From NCBI GenBank assembly GCA_009809945.1, contig WTPW01000329.1, positions 102,064-166,063 of the forward strand: a DNA stretch of 64,000 nt, read 5' to 3'. Under the pieces are notes generated by a model. The model had not been told where the DNA came from and searched no databases. It was given only the letters and a program-made list of their open reading frames with translations. This DNA is from Gigaspora margarita (lineage: Eukaryota; Glomeromycota; Glomeromycetes; Diversisporales; Gigasporaceae). Positions 49,986 to 61,689 of the stretch are shown one piece after another (the first letter of the stretch is position 1; every line of letters starts with the position of its first letter). A program made the position numbers and the translations under genes.

Positions 49986-50262
49986 TTAGTAGAGGTCTTT
50001 TTTGATTTTTTACAGCTAACGTGTCTTGTTTAGTGCATCAGGAGTGCATCAAGTGTGACCCCGGTTTACATGAGGAGAGCATCCTCCTGCGTTGGGAATA
50101 CAAAACAAAATTTTCAGTTAAATTATATAATTGGAAATTTACTTTATATTCTCAACGCAGGAGGATGCTCTCCTCATGCAAACCCGGGTCACGCCTCGAC
50201 GCACTCGATGCACTAAACAAGGCAGGTCAGCTGTAAAATTTAAAAAACCTCTGCTATTTTCA
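49986..50262. repeat. Foldback element with GC-rich arms
   Basis: Arms include TCTTGTTTAGTGCATC and TGAGGAGAGCATCCTCCTGC with their complements at 50150-50222. The ends are AGAGGTCTTTTTT / AAAAAACCTCTG. The two overlapping plus-strand frames here arise from the arms. Confidence 0.85.
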
Positions 50263-50420
50263 GCTATATGGATGGATAGCATACGAGCAATTGAATATAA
50301 AAATGGTAGCTATGTAAAGTCACGTAAAAAAATCATTTATGGTTATGCTTAAAATATTTTCAAATTTAGAAGAAGTATATTAAGTTTAAGTCTTTTACAT
50401 ATTAAACAAACATTTATTAA

Positions 50421-50670
50421 TAAAACGCACCTATGGTGGTTTTGCACCTAGCATATATTTTATTATGTTTTTTAGATTTTTCTAAGGTTTGAATATAAAA
50501 ATTTTTCTAACACAAAATTTACATGTTAGCGTTAGTGCTTAGGATTAGGGTTAAGGTTTGGAAAGGGTTTTTAGGGGCGTAGAACATTTTTACTTAGAAC
50601 ATCTTGCACCGATTAATCAGCCAGTTTTTTGGATAATATATACATAGGTGTAAAACACAGGTGCATTTTA
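50421..50670. mobile_element. 250-bp TIR element with telomere-like motif
   Basis: TAAAACGCACCTATGG on the left, complement of GGTGCATTTTA on the right, with a second matching block GCACCTA/TAGGTG inside. The middle carries GATTAGGGTTAAGG. Confidence 0.65.
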
Positions 50671-50924
50671 GTAAAAGTCTTAAACAAATATATTAATGTT
50701 AATTTATTCATTAAGTTTGAAAGTCATATGCAATGTTGAATGGTGGGAAGTGAATTAGCGATATATAGATTAACTAAATATACAGAAGATAATGAGCTTC
50801 TTAAATCTAAGGTTGGTGATTGTCTAATAGTACTTCAATTTGCTGATAATGAAAGTCTTAACAAATTTTTATGAAATAAATTTAAAGAACTTACATGGAA
50901 ATATAAATTATCACAACTTATAGA

Positions 50925-53077
50925 TAGAGATGGGTACGCGCAGAATTTTTTAGAGCCCACGCGGGATTTTTAATATGATTCCAAAATAAAATTATCTGGC
51001 CGGTATTACTATATCATCTGGCCGGCATTAATATCTGGCCTGCATTAGGCCAATTCCTAATTAGAATAGTTACTGGGAGATAAGTTTCTGATTTACTCAA
51101 ATATTACATTTGAAAGCTTGTGCTTTTATACATTTAAATTTAGTATAGACACACTAACGTGCTATCCAGTATGCTGCCCTATAAGAAAAATGTACCGTAA
51201 AGGTACGGGTTGGCGGCGTAAAGGCACGAGGTTTGGTGGCACAGAACCCGAATTTGGTTTGAATTGGCACGGACTTTGGTGGCAGTGTTTAAAATTGGCC
51301 TGCGGAATCTGCGGAGCGCAGACTAAACGTTTAATCCGCAATTTTTGTTTTAAGAATATATGCGGATTCCGCAAATGTGAAAAAAAAAGCTCCGCAGATT
51401 TTTCGCATATTATAAAAATTTTTTTATCCCGCAGATTTAATATTGGGTAAATCTGTAGACATTAATTATTTATCATTAATTACTTAACCCATTAGTAACT
51501 TTATTAGCAACTTAGCAGGTAATGTCCATACTTCTTGAAATTTTTAGCAATTATGCTCATCATTAACTGTCTACTATCCCGAATTGTTCTGATATTTCTT
51601 GGACTTAATGCTAATCAAATTCGCGAAACTATTTACCATAAACAATTAGATTTTTTGAGCTAGATTCGTCAATATTAAAATAAATGTGTTATTGAATTGC
51701 TAATGCTTAAAGATACTTCATATGAACTATATCTTATTCACAGCAGTAATTACTAAACATAAATCTTTGCACTGCTACGAAGCATAGCGACAAAAAATTT
51801 TATTAAATAAAAATTTTATTTTCTGCATATTAAACTAATTTTCCGCAAATGTATTATTAATTAAAAATGTAATCCGCAGATTTTATGCAAATTCTGCAAT
51901 TTTTGCTGAAATATTAAATGTATTCCGCATAAAATTTTAAAATCCAATTTTAAACACTGGGTGGTGGACGTATATCCGTACTAATTGGACCATTAATTAC
52001 TCGGGTTTTGCAACACTTTACTAGTCCAAATGGCATGGGTAATTAACGTGAATTAACATGCTATACCACTATGATAAAAAAAAATACATACACAAATAGA
52101 TTACATACATTTATATCAACAAATCAATATAATATGAACAAGCTAACTGCACATGTATCAAAAATTTTGTAAGGAATTTTTTTTGTTAAGACACCCAGAG
52201 CAGTTTCATTAGTGAAATTATGAGGTATCGCAATTTTTTTTAAAAAAATCGTATATTGATCTTTCGCTCTTCGTGAAACGAGCCAACACGTACCACCTTT
52301 GACACGTATCATTCCGTGAAACGAAGGTGCCATTACGTATGACGTGACATAACGTGCCACCTCCTCCGTACCACTTTTTACCGTGACATTTCGTCAACTC
52401 CCCTGTACGTATCACTCCGACCGTGCCATTACGTGGATCCCCGACACCACTTCTTTTATAGGGCTAACGTGTTAATAAAAGATTATTTTTAAACCAAACA
52501 CTATCTCAAGCTTTCGAATTTGGTAATTGTTATTCTAATATACACTTTATAATCGAACACGTTATATAAGAACACCTTATATGTGAACACGTTAACGTGC
52601 TAACCGTTAGCGTGTTATATTATTTAAACAAAAAGGAAGATCATATGGGAATCATAGTGTAAAACAGGTTTCCCTTTCGAAATTAACTAACATTTAATGC
52701 ATTATGCAAAAATGGAAATGATCTAAATATAGAAAAAGGCGGTCTATATAAAAATTTAGGGGTAGAACTGAATTTCTAATGTCAAAAACTTCGAATTTTT
52801 GAAATACTTAACAGTTAATACAGTATATAGATACGTGCATTTCTAAGTCGCAATTTATTTATTTATTAAGTATTTCAATAAATAAATTTATAAGCAATAA
52901 CTAATTTGAAAAAGTAAATTGATTTTCAATAATTAATTCTGCATGGTATTTTTATTAGACACAAAAATTAAGAAACCTGCAGATTTATGATCCTATCTCA
53001 CGCGGAATACGTATCACGCGCGTGATCCGCGTATGACGCGCGGGATTTTTGGAGAGACCGCGATTTGCCCATCTCTT
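50925..53077. mobile_element. 2.15-kb hAT-like element inside the kinase relic
   Basis: TAGAGATGGGTACGCG on the left, complement of the TTTGCCCATCTCT end on the right. Flanks CTTATAGA and CTTAGATA are a target duplication differing by a two-base indel. No transposase frame. The interior is unusually CpG-rich for this window (many ACGTGCCATTACG-type units at 52260-52440) and contains another hAT-like element. Confidence 0.82.
51283..51959. mobile_element. 677-bp hAT-like element nested in the 50925 element
   Basis: CAGTGTTTAAAATTGG on the left and CCAATTTTAAACACTG on the right are perfect 16-bp inverted repeats. The subterminal DNA repeats ATCCGCA/TGCGGA motifs. Flanks TTTGGTGG and GGTGGTGG agree at six of eight positions. 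Confidence 0.85.
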
Positions 53078-53650
53078 CTTAGATATATCATATGATTTAG
53101 TAAAAATTCACAAAGCAGGGTATATGTATGGTGATTTTCATAATAGAACTATTTTACAAAACAATTCTGGTGGTGGATATATAATTTCTTAAATTGCAGA
53201 TCTTAGATTATCTAAAAAAATTGACATAATCAAAGTGAAGAAATTCTTGGAGTTATGCCTTATATTGCGCCTGAAGTTTTACAAGGTGGAAATTATACAC
53301 CGGCTGCTGATATTTACGGACTAGGCGTTAATAGCAGAAATGTCATTTGAAAGAGAGCTTTTGATGGTCATAAATTTGATGTTAAACTTGCTGTAAGGAT
53401 TTACAGAGGGGAACGTCCAAAATTTACATCAAACTAGTTAAAGAGTGTATGGACCCACTGCAAATGAGATTAATTTAAAGCTTATTTTCTATGGCGAGAT
53501 TATCTTAATAGACTTTGTATAAAAGAGAAATTCTTAGAGACTGATAGAATTATTAAAACATTACCACCTATCGAATGAAAGCACCAAGATTCAATGTATA
53601 CTAGCAAATTGTTAACACACAACAACTATAGAGTATTCAGATTTGCATCA

Positions 53651-54136
53651 AAGGCATTTGTGGCATAGTATTTAAAACTAAAGCTATTGAAATTTTTTAA
53701 CAATAATTTTAGCTACAATAGATGATTTTTCACGTAAGTTTATCAGTAATATATATATATTTAAATTTTAAATCACTCTAAAATTATAATTTGGCATTTA
53801 TTCTAGACGATGACAATGAACATTAGCAAGAAATCAAGAAAAATGATAAAATTCAAAAAATCTTGCAATTAATAGAGATTGGTTGAGATGCATAGGCGAA
53901 AGAAGGATTTAAAGTTCTCACAAGAAATCATTTTTAACATCTTATTTAGCTTATATTTCAGAAGATAATAACATTGAAAAAACAATTTGATTTTTTAAGG
54001 ATGTGAAACAGGAACTATTGATAATAAATAGTTATTGGATGTGTAGCATATAACAGTTTTATTTGGCAGGAGAAATGAGAATACCGTGATCCGAAGGATC
54101 ACGAGATGATCATTTTGGATGACAAATAAAAGAAGT
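53651..54136. other. Decayed DNA after the kinase relic
   Basis: Short broken readings follow the kinase, but no family is recognised. GTGATCCGAAGGATCAC at about 54087 is a short hairpin. Confidence 0.4.
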
Positions 54137-54217
54137 ATCTGGCTTTGAATTTAATGTGCCAACCTGGGCCCCGAAGGGGCTCAGGTTGTCAAGCACATTA
54201 AATTCAAANCCAGATAC
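54137..54217. repeat. Hairpin with nested hairpin
   Basis: GTATCTGGCTTTGAATTTAA and its complement flank an inner GGGCCCCGAAGGGGCTC hairpin. Two single unresolved bases (N at 54209 and 54226) lie in or near the right arm, probably from poor read-through. Confidence 0.85.
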
Positions 54218-54439
54218 GCTGTTATNGGATGCGGAACATCCAATAACGGATTTATTTTTCTTTTTCTTTTATAACGCGAGTTTGTGTGAGTCTATTTGAC
54301 GTATAACAACTGTTATACGACCCTTGTTTACTATGAAAAAGAAAAATAATATTTTTTATAGGATTTTATTACATGTAAAATGCTTAACAAGAATTCGTAA
54401 TAAATATTTCATATTATATACCTATTTTTCAATAAATTA

Positions 54440-54668
54440 TTGTTGCAGCTGATGCTGAAAACGGCTGATGCTGAAATTTCGACCTATTTTGATACAAATT
54501 TTTTAAAAATTTTTTGGGGTAATTTTGTCAGTTTTTTTTTAGGGTTAGGTTAGGGTTTAGGGTTAGAATTGATTATTAAAGAGTATATGTGGATTTTAGT
54601 AGGGCATATATTTTCAAATCGCGACCCCAAATTTCAGCATCAGCCGTTTTCAGCATCAGCTGCGACAA
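54440..54668. mobile_element. 229-bp TTA-flanked MITE, Harbinger-like
   Basis: TTGTTGCAGCTGATGCTGAA on the left, complement of TTCAGCATCAGCTGCGACAA on the right; TIR about 39 bp. TTA lies on both sides (54437-54439 and 54669-54671), the 3-bp target of PIF/Harbinger elements. The middle holds a telomere-like stretch. Confidence 0.88.
54539..54566 (+). repeat. Interstitial telomere-like repeat
   Basis: Four units in a row: TTAGGG, TTAGG, TTAGGG, TTTAGGG, ending in TTAG. It sits inside the MITE, so it is not a chromosome end. Confidence 0.85.
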
Positions 54669-54671
54669 TTA

Positions 54672-55300
54672 TTATCTTTTTATATTACATAGTGCTTGCA
54701 ATTAGTATACTAAAAACAATATTTTAATAAAAATTCTATAGGTTAAATTTAAGTTGAGTAGTGTGATGAATACTTAATACAAAAGTAGTATTAATCTTAT
54801 AGTACAAGATTTGTCATCAACATATCCAGTTTCCTAAAAAAATATAGTAATAAAAATCTATACTTATATATCAATTAAAACAAAAAGAAAAAAAGAAGTG
54901 TTAGTGACTTTAAATCCACAGTTTAAAGTAACCTGCAGATTATTTTTATAAGTAAACTTTACGGTTACAATACACACGATAAAAACATTATATCTGTTAA
55001 TAAACTATATGTTATCTATTAAATATCGATCTATTGCTACAGCTTCAATATTTTGAACAACCATGACAAATTGCAATACGATCACTAGTAACATTATTTT
55101 ATAATATAATAATCTTTAACTTTTTTCTTGGAAAGCTATAATTTTTTTTCGTTCTAGTATTCTATTATATTGATTAAATTTAATTAAGCTGGCATTTATA
55201 GTTAACCTATTATCAAAGACCAATGTCAATTATTAAATCATAGTGAATGTATTTCATTTTTTTATAAATAAATTGATGTGATAAACTGTAAAGATATATA
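54672..55300. other. AT-rich gene-free DNA
   Basis: Nothing recognised. Confidence 0.5.
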
Positions 55301-55619
55301 CCGTATTGTTGCGAAATAACGCACACCTACGCGTTAATTTGAGTATATGCGCGTTATTTCGAGAACGCGCGCGCATGGGCATTATTTTGAAAACAAATAT
55401 AATTTTTTATACATTTTCTTAATAAAAAATATACTAACAAAAGAATGCTTCGAAAGTAGGTTTACTTAGTATTAAATCTACTTTCGAACACTTGTTTTAT
55501 TATATGGAGTTCGCGTTATTTTGGGACGCGTATGGGCGTTATTTTGAAGCAATATATGTTATTTTTAGGAGGCGCGATTTTCGATCAAGGCCCATGCCTG
55601 TTATTTCGCGACAATACAG
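55301..55619. mobile_element. 319-bp TA-type TIR element
   Basis: CCGTATTGTTGCGAAATAACG on the left, complement of GTTATTTCGCGACAATACAG on the right. The left flank is TA, the right has decayed to TT. Same family as 32301 and 33563. Confidence 0.82.
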
Positions 55620-56784
55620 TTTGCACGATATGGGAGATTTGCAAACAGAAGAATAAAATTGCAATCGACTGAATCTTATTTTAGAAAAATATGGTCAGAA
55701 ATTGTTGATAAAGTATGTAAATTTTGTCTCAAACAACAATATATAGAGAAGATGCTAGAAATATCAGCAGAGTATCTAAAAAAAAAATGTTTTTTTTTTT
55801 TTTTTTTTTTTTTCCATAAGATAAAAAAATTTTTTTTTAGCTTGAGTACCGCAGAATTCTGGACACTCTACTATGAGACAATAGATAAAACTATTTTTAG
55901 AGCAAGCAGATTTATGTAAATCGCAAAAAATTCTGGACACTCTACTGAATTGTATACAAATAAGGATCTTGAAAGTAATAATATTTTTAGAATCATTATA
56001 ACAATGGATGTCCTCCTTGTTGATACAATTGAATCAAATAATTATTTTGAATTGTTTTTATTTTTTTATTAATACATTTCATAATTGCTAAAACATAATA
56101 TCAGTATTTAATACAATAAAAATAGGTTATTTAATTCAATTCAGTTATTATTTCTGTCAAGGAACAATATATTACATTGAATTACCATTATTATTTTCTG
56201 CTTTGTATTATAAATAAATTGTTATATATTGAAAAATTGTTATTACTATGGTAATTATTATTACTGGAAAACATCACCACCTGAATATTTACAACAAACA
56301 AAATAAATATTGACGAGTTTAGAAACTTTTATAAAGATAAATATCCACGCTTTTATTGTGATTTAAATAAATTTACCTTATTACTTATAATTATACTACA
56401 TAATTATTATGATAAATGTAAGCTTTCTTCTCCTGTCAATTAATTTTTAATTTTACAATAAAATACATTTTCAGTCATTATCGTTATAAGATGCAAGCTT
56501 ACTCTTCTTTTTCGGGCAATTTTATTTTAATTGAATATTATAATTAAAAAAAAGTAAAAGTAAAAAAATAAAAAAAAAACAATTAAATTTGGATACAGGA
56601 TAATTTTGCACTGAATAAAAACCTTCATTTTCCATATATATCCAGTAGTGATGTGAACAGTCAACTACAGTTAACGTTAACTATAGTTTTAAATAAACTA
56701 TTAGTTTGAAATACCATTTTGTTCAAATAAATATGAAGTAAATTTAAAAAAAATTGTAATTCTAAAATTGTCATAAAATTGACA
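55620..56784. other. AT-rich DNA, no gene recognised
   Basis: ATTCTGGACACTCTACT occurs twice (55857 and 55931), and a T-run of about 24 lies at 55790. The 86-residue frame at 55659 crosses the T-run and has no domain. Confidence 0.45.
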
Positions 56785-59070
56785 TAATTTAAGACAATAT
56801 TTAGACCTATTTCAAAGTCAAATTATAGTAATTCAACTGAATTAGATTTATTTCAATTGAAATATTGAAATAATTCAATTGCTATTTATGAGAGTCAGTT
56901 CTACAATGCAATAACGCAGTAAACAATATATCAAAGAGGTGCTATTGTTCTAATTTTTGTATTATTGCCGTGTATTTTGTTGGTGAATTGTAAGGGAGAG
57001 TCGTGTATTATTGTGCCTAAGGATTTAATAGTAAAAAATTTTTTTAAAAAAAGCTTATTTAGGGTGCCCCCAAGTAGCAAGCTCGATGTGATCAACCATT
57101 ATGGCGTTATTAATTATACCAATTTTAAGAACGATAATATGGATGTTGAAGACCGATAGCATGGATGATAATATGATTGAAGTATCTTCCTCATTGTGAT
57201 TAATTTATGATCGTGTTTGTGCTCAAGTATTACGATTAATTAAAATATTGATTACAATTGATGCTTTAGCATACTTTTTTATTATTATTACCATTTAGCA
57301 ATTATTGTTTTTACAAATCGAAATAATAATAATAGTAATAATAGTAATAAAATGACATGATGGATCAACAAAATGATAAAGCAATTTATGACACTTTACG
57401 ACGCTTTCAATTTCTGTTTCTTCTTTTTCAGAATTTGCTACAAACTAACAGAAAACGCGTGCCTTTTTTATTTACGGCGAAGATTTTGGCATAAGTAATT
57501 TGTCCTATAATAAAGTGTTAATATTATGTCAAATAAATGTGACGCCCATGAAGAATCTTATCTTCGTGTTGTTTCTGCTGGTTTTTCAGATTTTGTAAAG
57601 GTTTATGATTTTAATGAAAGGAAAAGATCAAATAATCAAGATCGTAGAAAGTGTTTTGGATAATATGGAAGATTTAGTTCATAAAGGTGTTATGGTCAAC
57701 TTAGGTGTGCTTTCTCAATTTTATAACCATCACCAAATTCAAATATATGCACATTCATTGAATATTAATCTGGGTTATCTAGGTCGCGCTTCTGCTACTG
57801 CGGCTCAAGCGGAGTCGAAAAGAGGTAAGTCTTATTCATCATAATTATTCGTCTTGTCCATACTCTCAATTTGCTCATTATTGTTATTTATAATCATTTT
57901 TTATGTAAAATGTATAAGAAAACTTAAAAAAAAATATATATAACTAATAAAAAAAAAAAAAAAAAAAAAGTTTGTACTAAATTTGAAAGCTTTCTTGCCA
58001 AAATTTGTATATAAAAAAACTATTGCTCAACAAAAAATATTTGTAATTTCATCATAGTGATCCTGGTATAATCGGTCTACTTGGTATAACACGCATTCTA
58101 CGTCCATATTATGGTATCATCTATGATAGTATTCATGTGCATCCAAATTCTATTTAAATTATGCAGTTCTTGTTATCAATGCTATGGCAGCTATGGGATT
58201 ACCACCAGGAGATTATATTCTGGGTGATATTCCGGTGCTAAGATTAATGATGAACGAGTTGAATTGAAAATGGACGACTTGCTGGATCAGTCATTACTAT
58301 CGATGCCTGTATTAGGAACTTTATAAACTTCACAGAATGCTCAATTGTTGAGGTAGTTGAAACAGCAACATTACATCCATCAGAATTATTAGGGATACAA
58401 AACATTAAGAGAACGTTGAATATTGGAGCCAAAGCAGATTTGATATTTCTAGATGATGATCTTAAAGTTATGAAGTTTTTTATTGCTGGTGAAAAAATTG
58501 ACATTTGAAAATAGATAATCAAGATTGAATTTTTTTTGTAAAACTCGCATTTAATATATATGTAGTTTAGGCAATGTATTTCAAATAGCATTTATAAATA
58601 TTAGATTTATATACATTATCTCACGCATTCCATTCTACCATTGTACATACTGTATATAATTTTTTAAACTATTTTAATATTGGTATGAAGCACTATTGAA
58701 ATGTATATCGATATCCATAATGAAGAGTAGAAAAAAAAAATAAAAGAAAAAGAAAAGTATTACTATATTAAAATTCTCATTATCTTTAATTAATAAGTTG
58801 TAATAGCTTATCTAAGGGTAGCAACTAGTCCAGCTGGCATAAATTATCCGGTTTTAAAGAAACGAATGCCTATTACAATAAGCAACACCAATGATACAAA
58901 CTAAATATGTAATAAATTATAGAATCAGATTATAGATGATAGATATTAAACTATGATTACATACGGAATGCTATAAGCACATCCCTTGGATTATTGTTAA
59001 TTCGATTCGCACCATATGCCTGAAACACGATTTAAAGAATTGAATTTTATTTTATTCGACACAATAACTG
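56785..59070. repeat. Segmental duplication arm B
   Basis: Inverse of 18825-23720, as described there. It lacks the three insertions of arm A, and the two nagA-like copies carry different later breaks. Confidence 0.85.
57526..58508 (+). pseudogene. N-acetylglucosamine-6-phosphate deacetylase, broken copy B
   Basis: Starts within the family (MSNKCDAHEESYLR corresponds to MSSKCGAHEESYLR of copy A), so the N-terminal third is again missing. A frameshift follows near 57600, then MEDLVHKGVMVNLGVLSQFYN shares an unusual insert with copy A. ATAAQAE follows, then HHSDPGIIGLLG, RPYYGIIYDSIHVHPNSI with a stop, VINAMAAMGLPPGDYILGD in another frame, and VVETATLHPSELLGIQ...LIFLDDDLKVMKFFIAGE to TGA at 58506. 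The H-x-H segment and the D of TDAM (here NAM) are compromised. Shared truncation and insert mean the damage began before duplication. Confidence 0.82.
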
Positions 59071-59072
59071 TT

Positions 59073-59480
59073 GAATATTCGAGAATGTTAATGGCTTATC
59101 ATGCCTATTTAAAATTTCTGTAATGGCTTTTTAAAAACTAAATATTTAAATCGGGTCAAGCCAATAAACATCTCAAGCATTTAACAGTTAATAGTTTATT
59201 TGTTATTTATAATTTCTGTAATTGGCTTTTTAAAAACTAAATATACAAGCCGAGTCAAGTCAATAAACATCTCAAGCATTAAACATAATAATTGAGAGAT
59301 GTTAATGGCTTATTTGCCTATTTATAATTCCTGTAATTGGCTTTTTTAAAAAACCAAATATACAAGCCGGGTCAAGCCAATAATCATCTTCAGGATGCTA
59401 ATGGTTTATTTATTTATAATTATTGTAATCGATTTTTTAAAAACTAAATATACGTACAAATTAATAAACATTTTCAGCAT
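59073..59480. repeat. Four diverged tandem repeats of ~100 bp
   Basis: Each copy contains TTCTGTAATTGGCTTTTTAA, AACTAAATATAC, GGTCAAGCCAATAA and CATCTCAAGCAT-like blocks, in that order. Confidence 0.85.
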
Positions 59481-59961
59481 AAAATATAAATCAAAAGCCT
59501 CGATAATAATTTATTGATTGGACAAATATCTAAAATTATAGGGATATTTTATTATTTCTATTAATTTTTAGTAGTAATTTTTAACGAGAGCACTATAGTT
59601 TCAGGGTTTCATTATTATCTGAAATGTTCAGTAATCCGTTTTCTTTTTTTCAATGGAAGCACTAGGGTTCGTCTTTCGTCAGTGGAATTTGAGGCTTCGT
59701 CATTTTTGGGATTTTGGGGCTTAGGTCTCGTCCTTCATCATCAAGTAAAAAAGGTTTCGTCTAACTAAAATTACATTATAATTAATTAGTAACAGGTCGA
59801 TACAGTATACAGTAATACAGTACGATACAGCACATTTTTTTCTAATTCCCTTTAAACAACTCAAGTGCTTAGTTTTCTGTTAATATTTTTCTATAAATAC
59901 AGTATTCATTTATTTTTCATCAATTCACATAGATTGATATACGAACATACATTTAATTAAA
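59481..59961. promoter_or_regulatory. Upstream region of the secreted-protein gene
   Basis: TTCTATAAATACAG at about 59890 is a good TATA candidate, 70 bp before the ATG. Further up (59600-59770) there is a TTCGTC-rich stretch of unknown origin, also reminiscent of 45180-45330. Confidence 0.45.
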
Positions 59962-61174
59962 ATGCATACCAAAGTGTTTAAATTAGAATTGTTTTTGGTC
60001 TTAAGTGTTCTTTTGCTTAACATAAGTTGCTCGTTTGCTGGTCCAATAGTGTATAAACCTCCCACATCAATTGGAAATTATGGTAAGTCATATTGATAAT
60101 ATTGGCAATAATTGATCGTAATCTATTAACTATAAATTTTTTTTTTTTTGTTACTGTAAATTAAGAGTATCCATACGGTGTCTATATTCCAAGTAATTTC
60201 ATTATTCCAGATGGAAATGTTTTTAAATTTACGTTATATTTAGCTGGATTTGTCTGGTTTACATGTAATGGTACTAGCGGTGAATGGTCAAGAGGCACGT
60301 ACATATTTACTTTTTTGATAATTGTTTGATACGTTACGACTTGTAGTGCTAATGATGTTATGTGATAATTAGATCAATTTCGTTCAGTATATTTTAACAG
60401 TAAAAAAGAAATTAGCTTCTTCCCCTATTCAGCCGTTGCCGAATTAGATTTCTTCAGAGGCATGTAATAAATAAGTAATATATATATATATATATTTGAT
60501 ACTTTGAACCAGTTAACAACTAAATTCTGGTCAAAATTATAATTTTGAAAAGAATTAAATTGCATTTCGTTATTCCTAATAATTTTTGAATTCGATAAAT
60601 TTTTGAATGATCAAACATCAATGAAAAATGATTCGAATATTTTCGAATATTTATTGAAAAAAAGGAAGATAGTTTTAATATGCATTCGGATTTTAATCAT
60701 AATTCTTTCACTTTTATAACAATTTAGACAATACAATGAGATCATCTATTCCAAAATATGATACTTCAACATTGTCCTTTACTTGTATTGATTCTGCACC
60801 ATCATATAATCCAAAGAAAGATGTTTGGGATGAATTTTGTGTGATTAAGGTAATTATCATAATTCTATTATATAAACTCTTCAATTTTTTGCTGATTAAA
60901 ATCTATATCAAAAACAAACAGAGAACTACAGGTGATGGTGCATTTTCAGATATTACTTACCTCATTCTTACAGAAGCTAAGAACGGAGCTGCACCACCAA
61001 ATGAAAAATGTAAGTTAAAATAATTAAGGATAATATTAATTATATCATTCTTTTATTTACAGCATTTTATATAATATATTATAATTATTAGGTGGAACGA
61101 ACTATCCAGATGGTTATATCTATTCTAATGCATTTACTGCAACTATCTTATTCTGCCACAATGAGACACAGTAG
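59962..61174 (+). CDS. Small secreted protein, five exons
   Basis: Exons 59962-60082, 60166 to about 60270, 60728-60849, 60922-61009 and 61092-61174. Introns 1, 3 and 4 have GTAAGT or GTAATT donors and TTAAG, ACAG or TTAG acceptors, and are 72-83 bp. The intron 2 donor is uncertain: GT at 60265, 60271 or 60280 keeps frame, whereas the obvious GTACAT at 60299 does not. This gives about 172 residues. Residues 1-26 (MHTKVFKLELFLVLSVLLLN, then ISCSFA) are a clear signal peptide. The mature part has IPDGNVFKFTLYLAGFVWFTC, GDGAFSDITYLIL and a C-terminal YTA-like FTATILFCHNETQ. The layout and the GxGAFxDxTYL...APxxxC order recall DUF3455 proteins, tentatively. At least four cysteines in the mature chain. 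Possibly an effector or wall protein. The coding is intact if intron 2 is as proposed. Confidence 0.72.
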
Positions 61175-61689
61175 TACACGACATTCTATTTATAATTGCA
61201 TAATTTGATTAATGCTTTAGATAAATAATACACTAGGAAACGGGAACCGTTGGGATCCGGTGCCTATATACTTAAATAATGTATTTATTAGATTGTCTGC
61301 TTTTTGTACTTAAGATATTTTTTGTGTCACTTAAATATTATTATTTTAAATTGAGAAAATATTTAGTTTGGTCTTAGAAAACAAAATAAAGTATAATTTT
61401 ATTAGTATTAATAATAAGCTTATCCAAAGCAAAGTATTTGGTATGCAAATTTAAAATCAATACTAGATTCTGAAAACAATTTTTGTTCTCTGATATAGAT
61501 TAATAAATGCTTCTTGCTAAATATAGAAATTTATTAAAGTGATACAACCTAATCTAGAATTAGTTTAATCTTAGTAAAAAAATTAATAATTACATCTTAG
61601 TGTCAAATTTTTGAATTTTAAAATATTTTATAAATATATTACAATAGTATAATTATATTTACTGTATTTTTGTAAAATAATAAGCATAA
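61175..61689. other. 3' flank, no gene recognised
   Basis: AT-rich, with no coding pattern. Confidence 0.5.

Larger units (their letters stand above)
50690..53650 (+). pseudogene. Protein kinase, broken and split by a transposon
   Basis: Upstream part (to 50924): LIVLQFADNESLNKFL and FKELTWKYKLSQLID, the hinge and helix D/E region. Downstream part (from 53081): SYDLVKIHKAGYMYGDFHNRTILQ (catalytic loop, with YGD where active kinases have HRD), then ADLRLSKK (DFG replaced by ADL), GVMPYIAPEVLQGGNYTPAADIYGLGV across frames, and a KxxFDGHKFDVKLAVRIYRGERPKF-like end. ATP-binding lobe residues are not visible. The coding sequence joins exactly when the 2.15-kb element is removed (CTTATAGAT to ATATCATATG). 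Both the catalytic changes and several stops show it is dead. Confidence 0.8.

Noticed and set aside
50021..50352. Two overlapping plus-strand frames
   Set aside because: They read the arms of a foldback element; not conserved proteins.
51118..51450. 110-residue frame with Cys and Trp
   Set aside because: Crosses the boundary of a nested hAT-like element and its TGCGGA repeats; no domain.
54539..54566. Chromosome end
   Set aside because: Only four telomere-like units, enclosed by the arms of a TTA-flanked element.
57790..57840. AGGTAAGTC as a splice donor in nagA copy B
   Set aside because: In copy A the same bases read through as coding (EKGVSLIH), so this is exon sequence.
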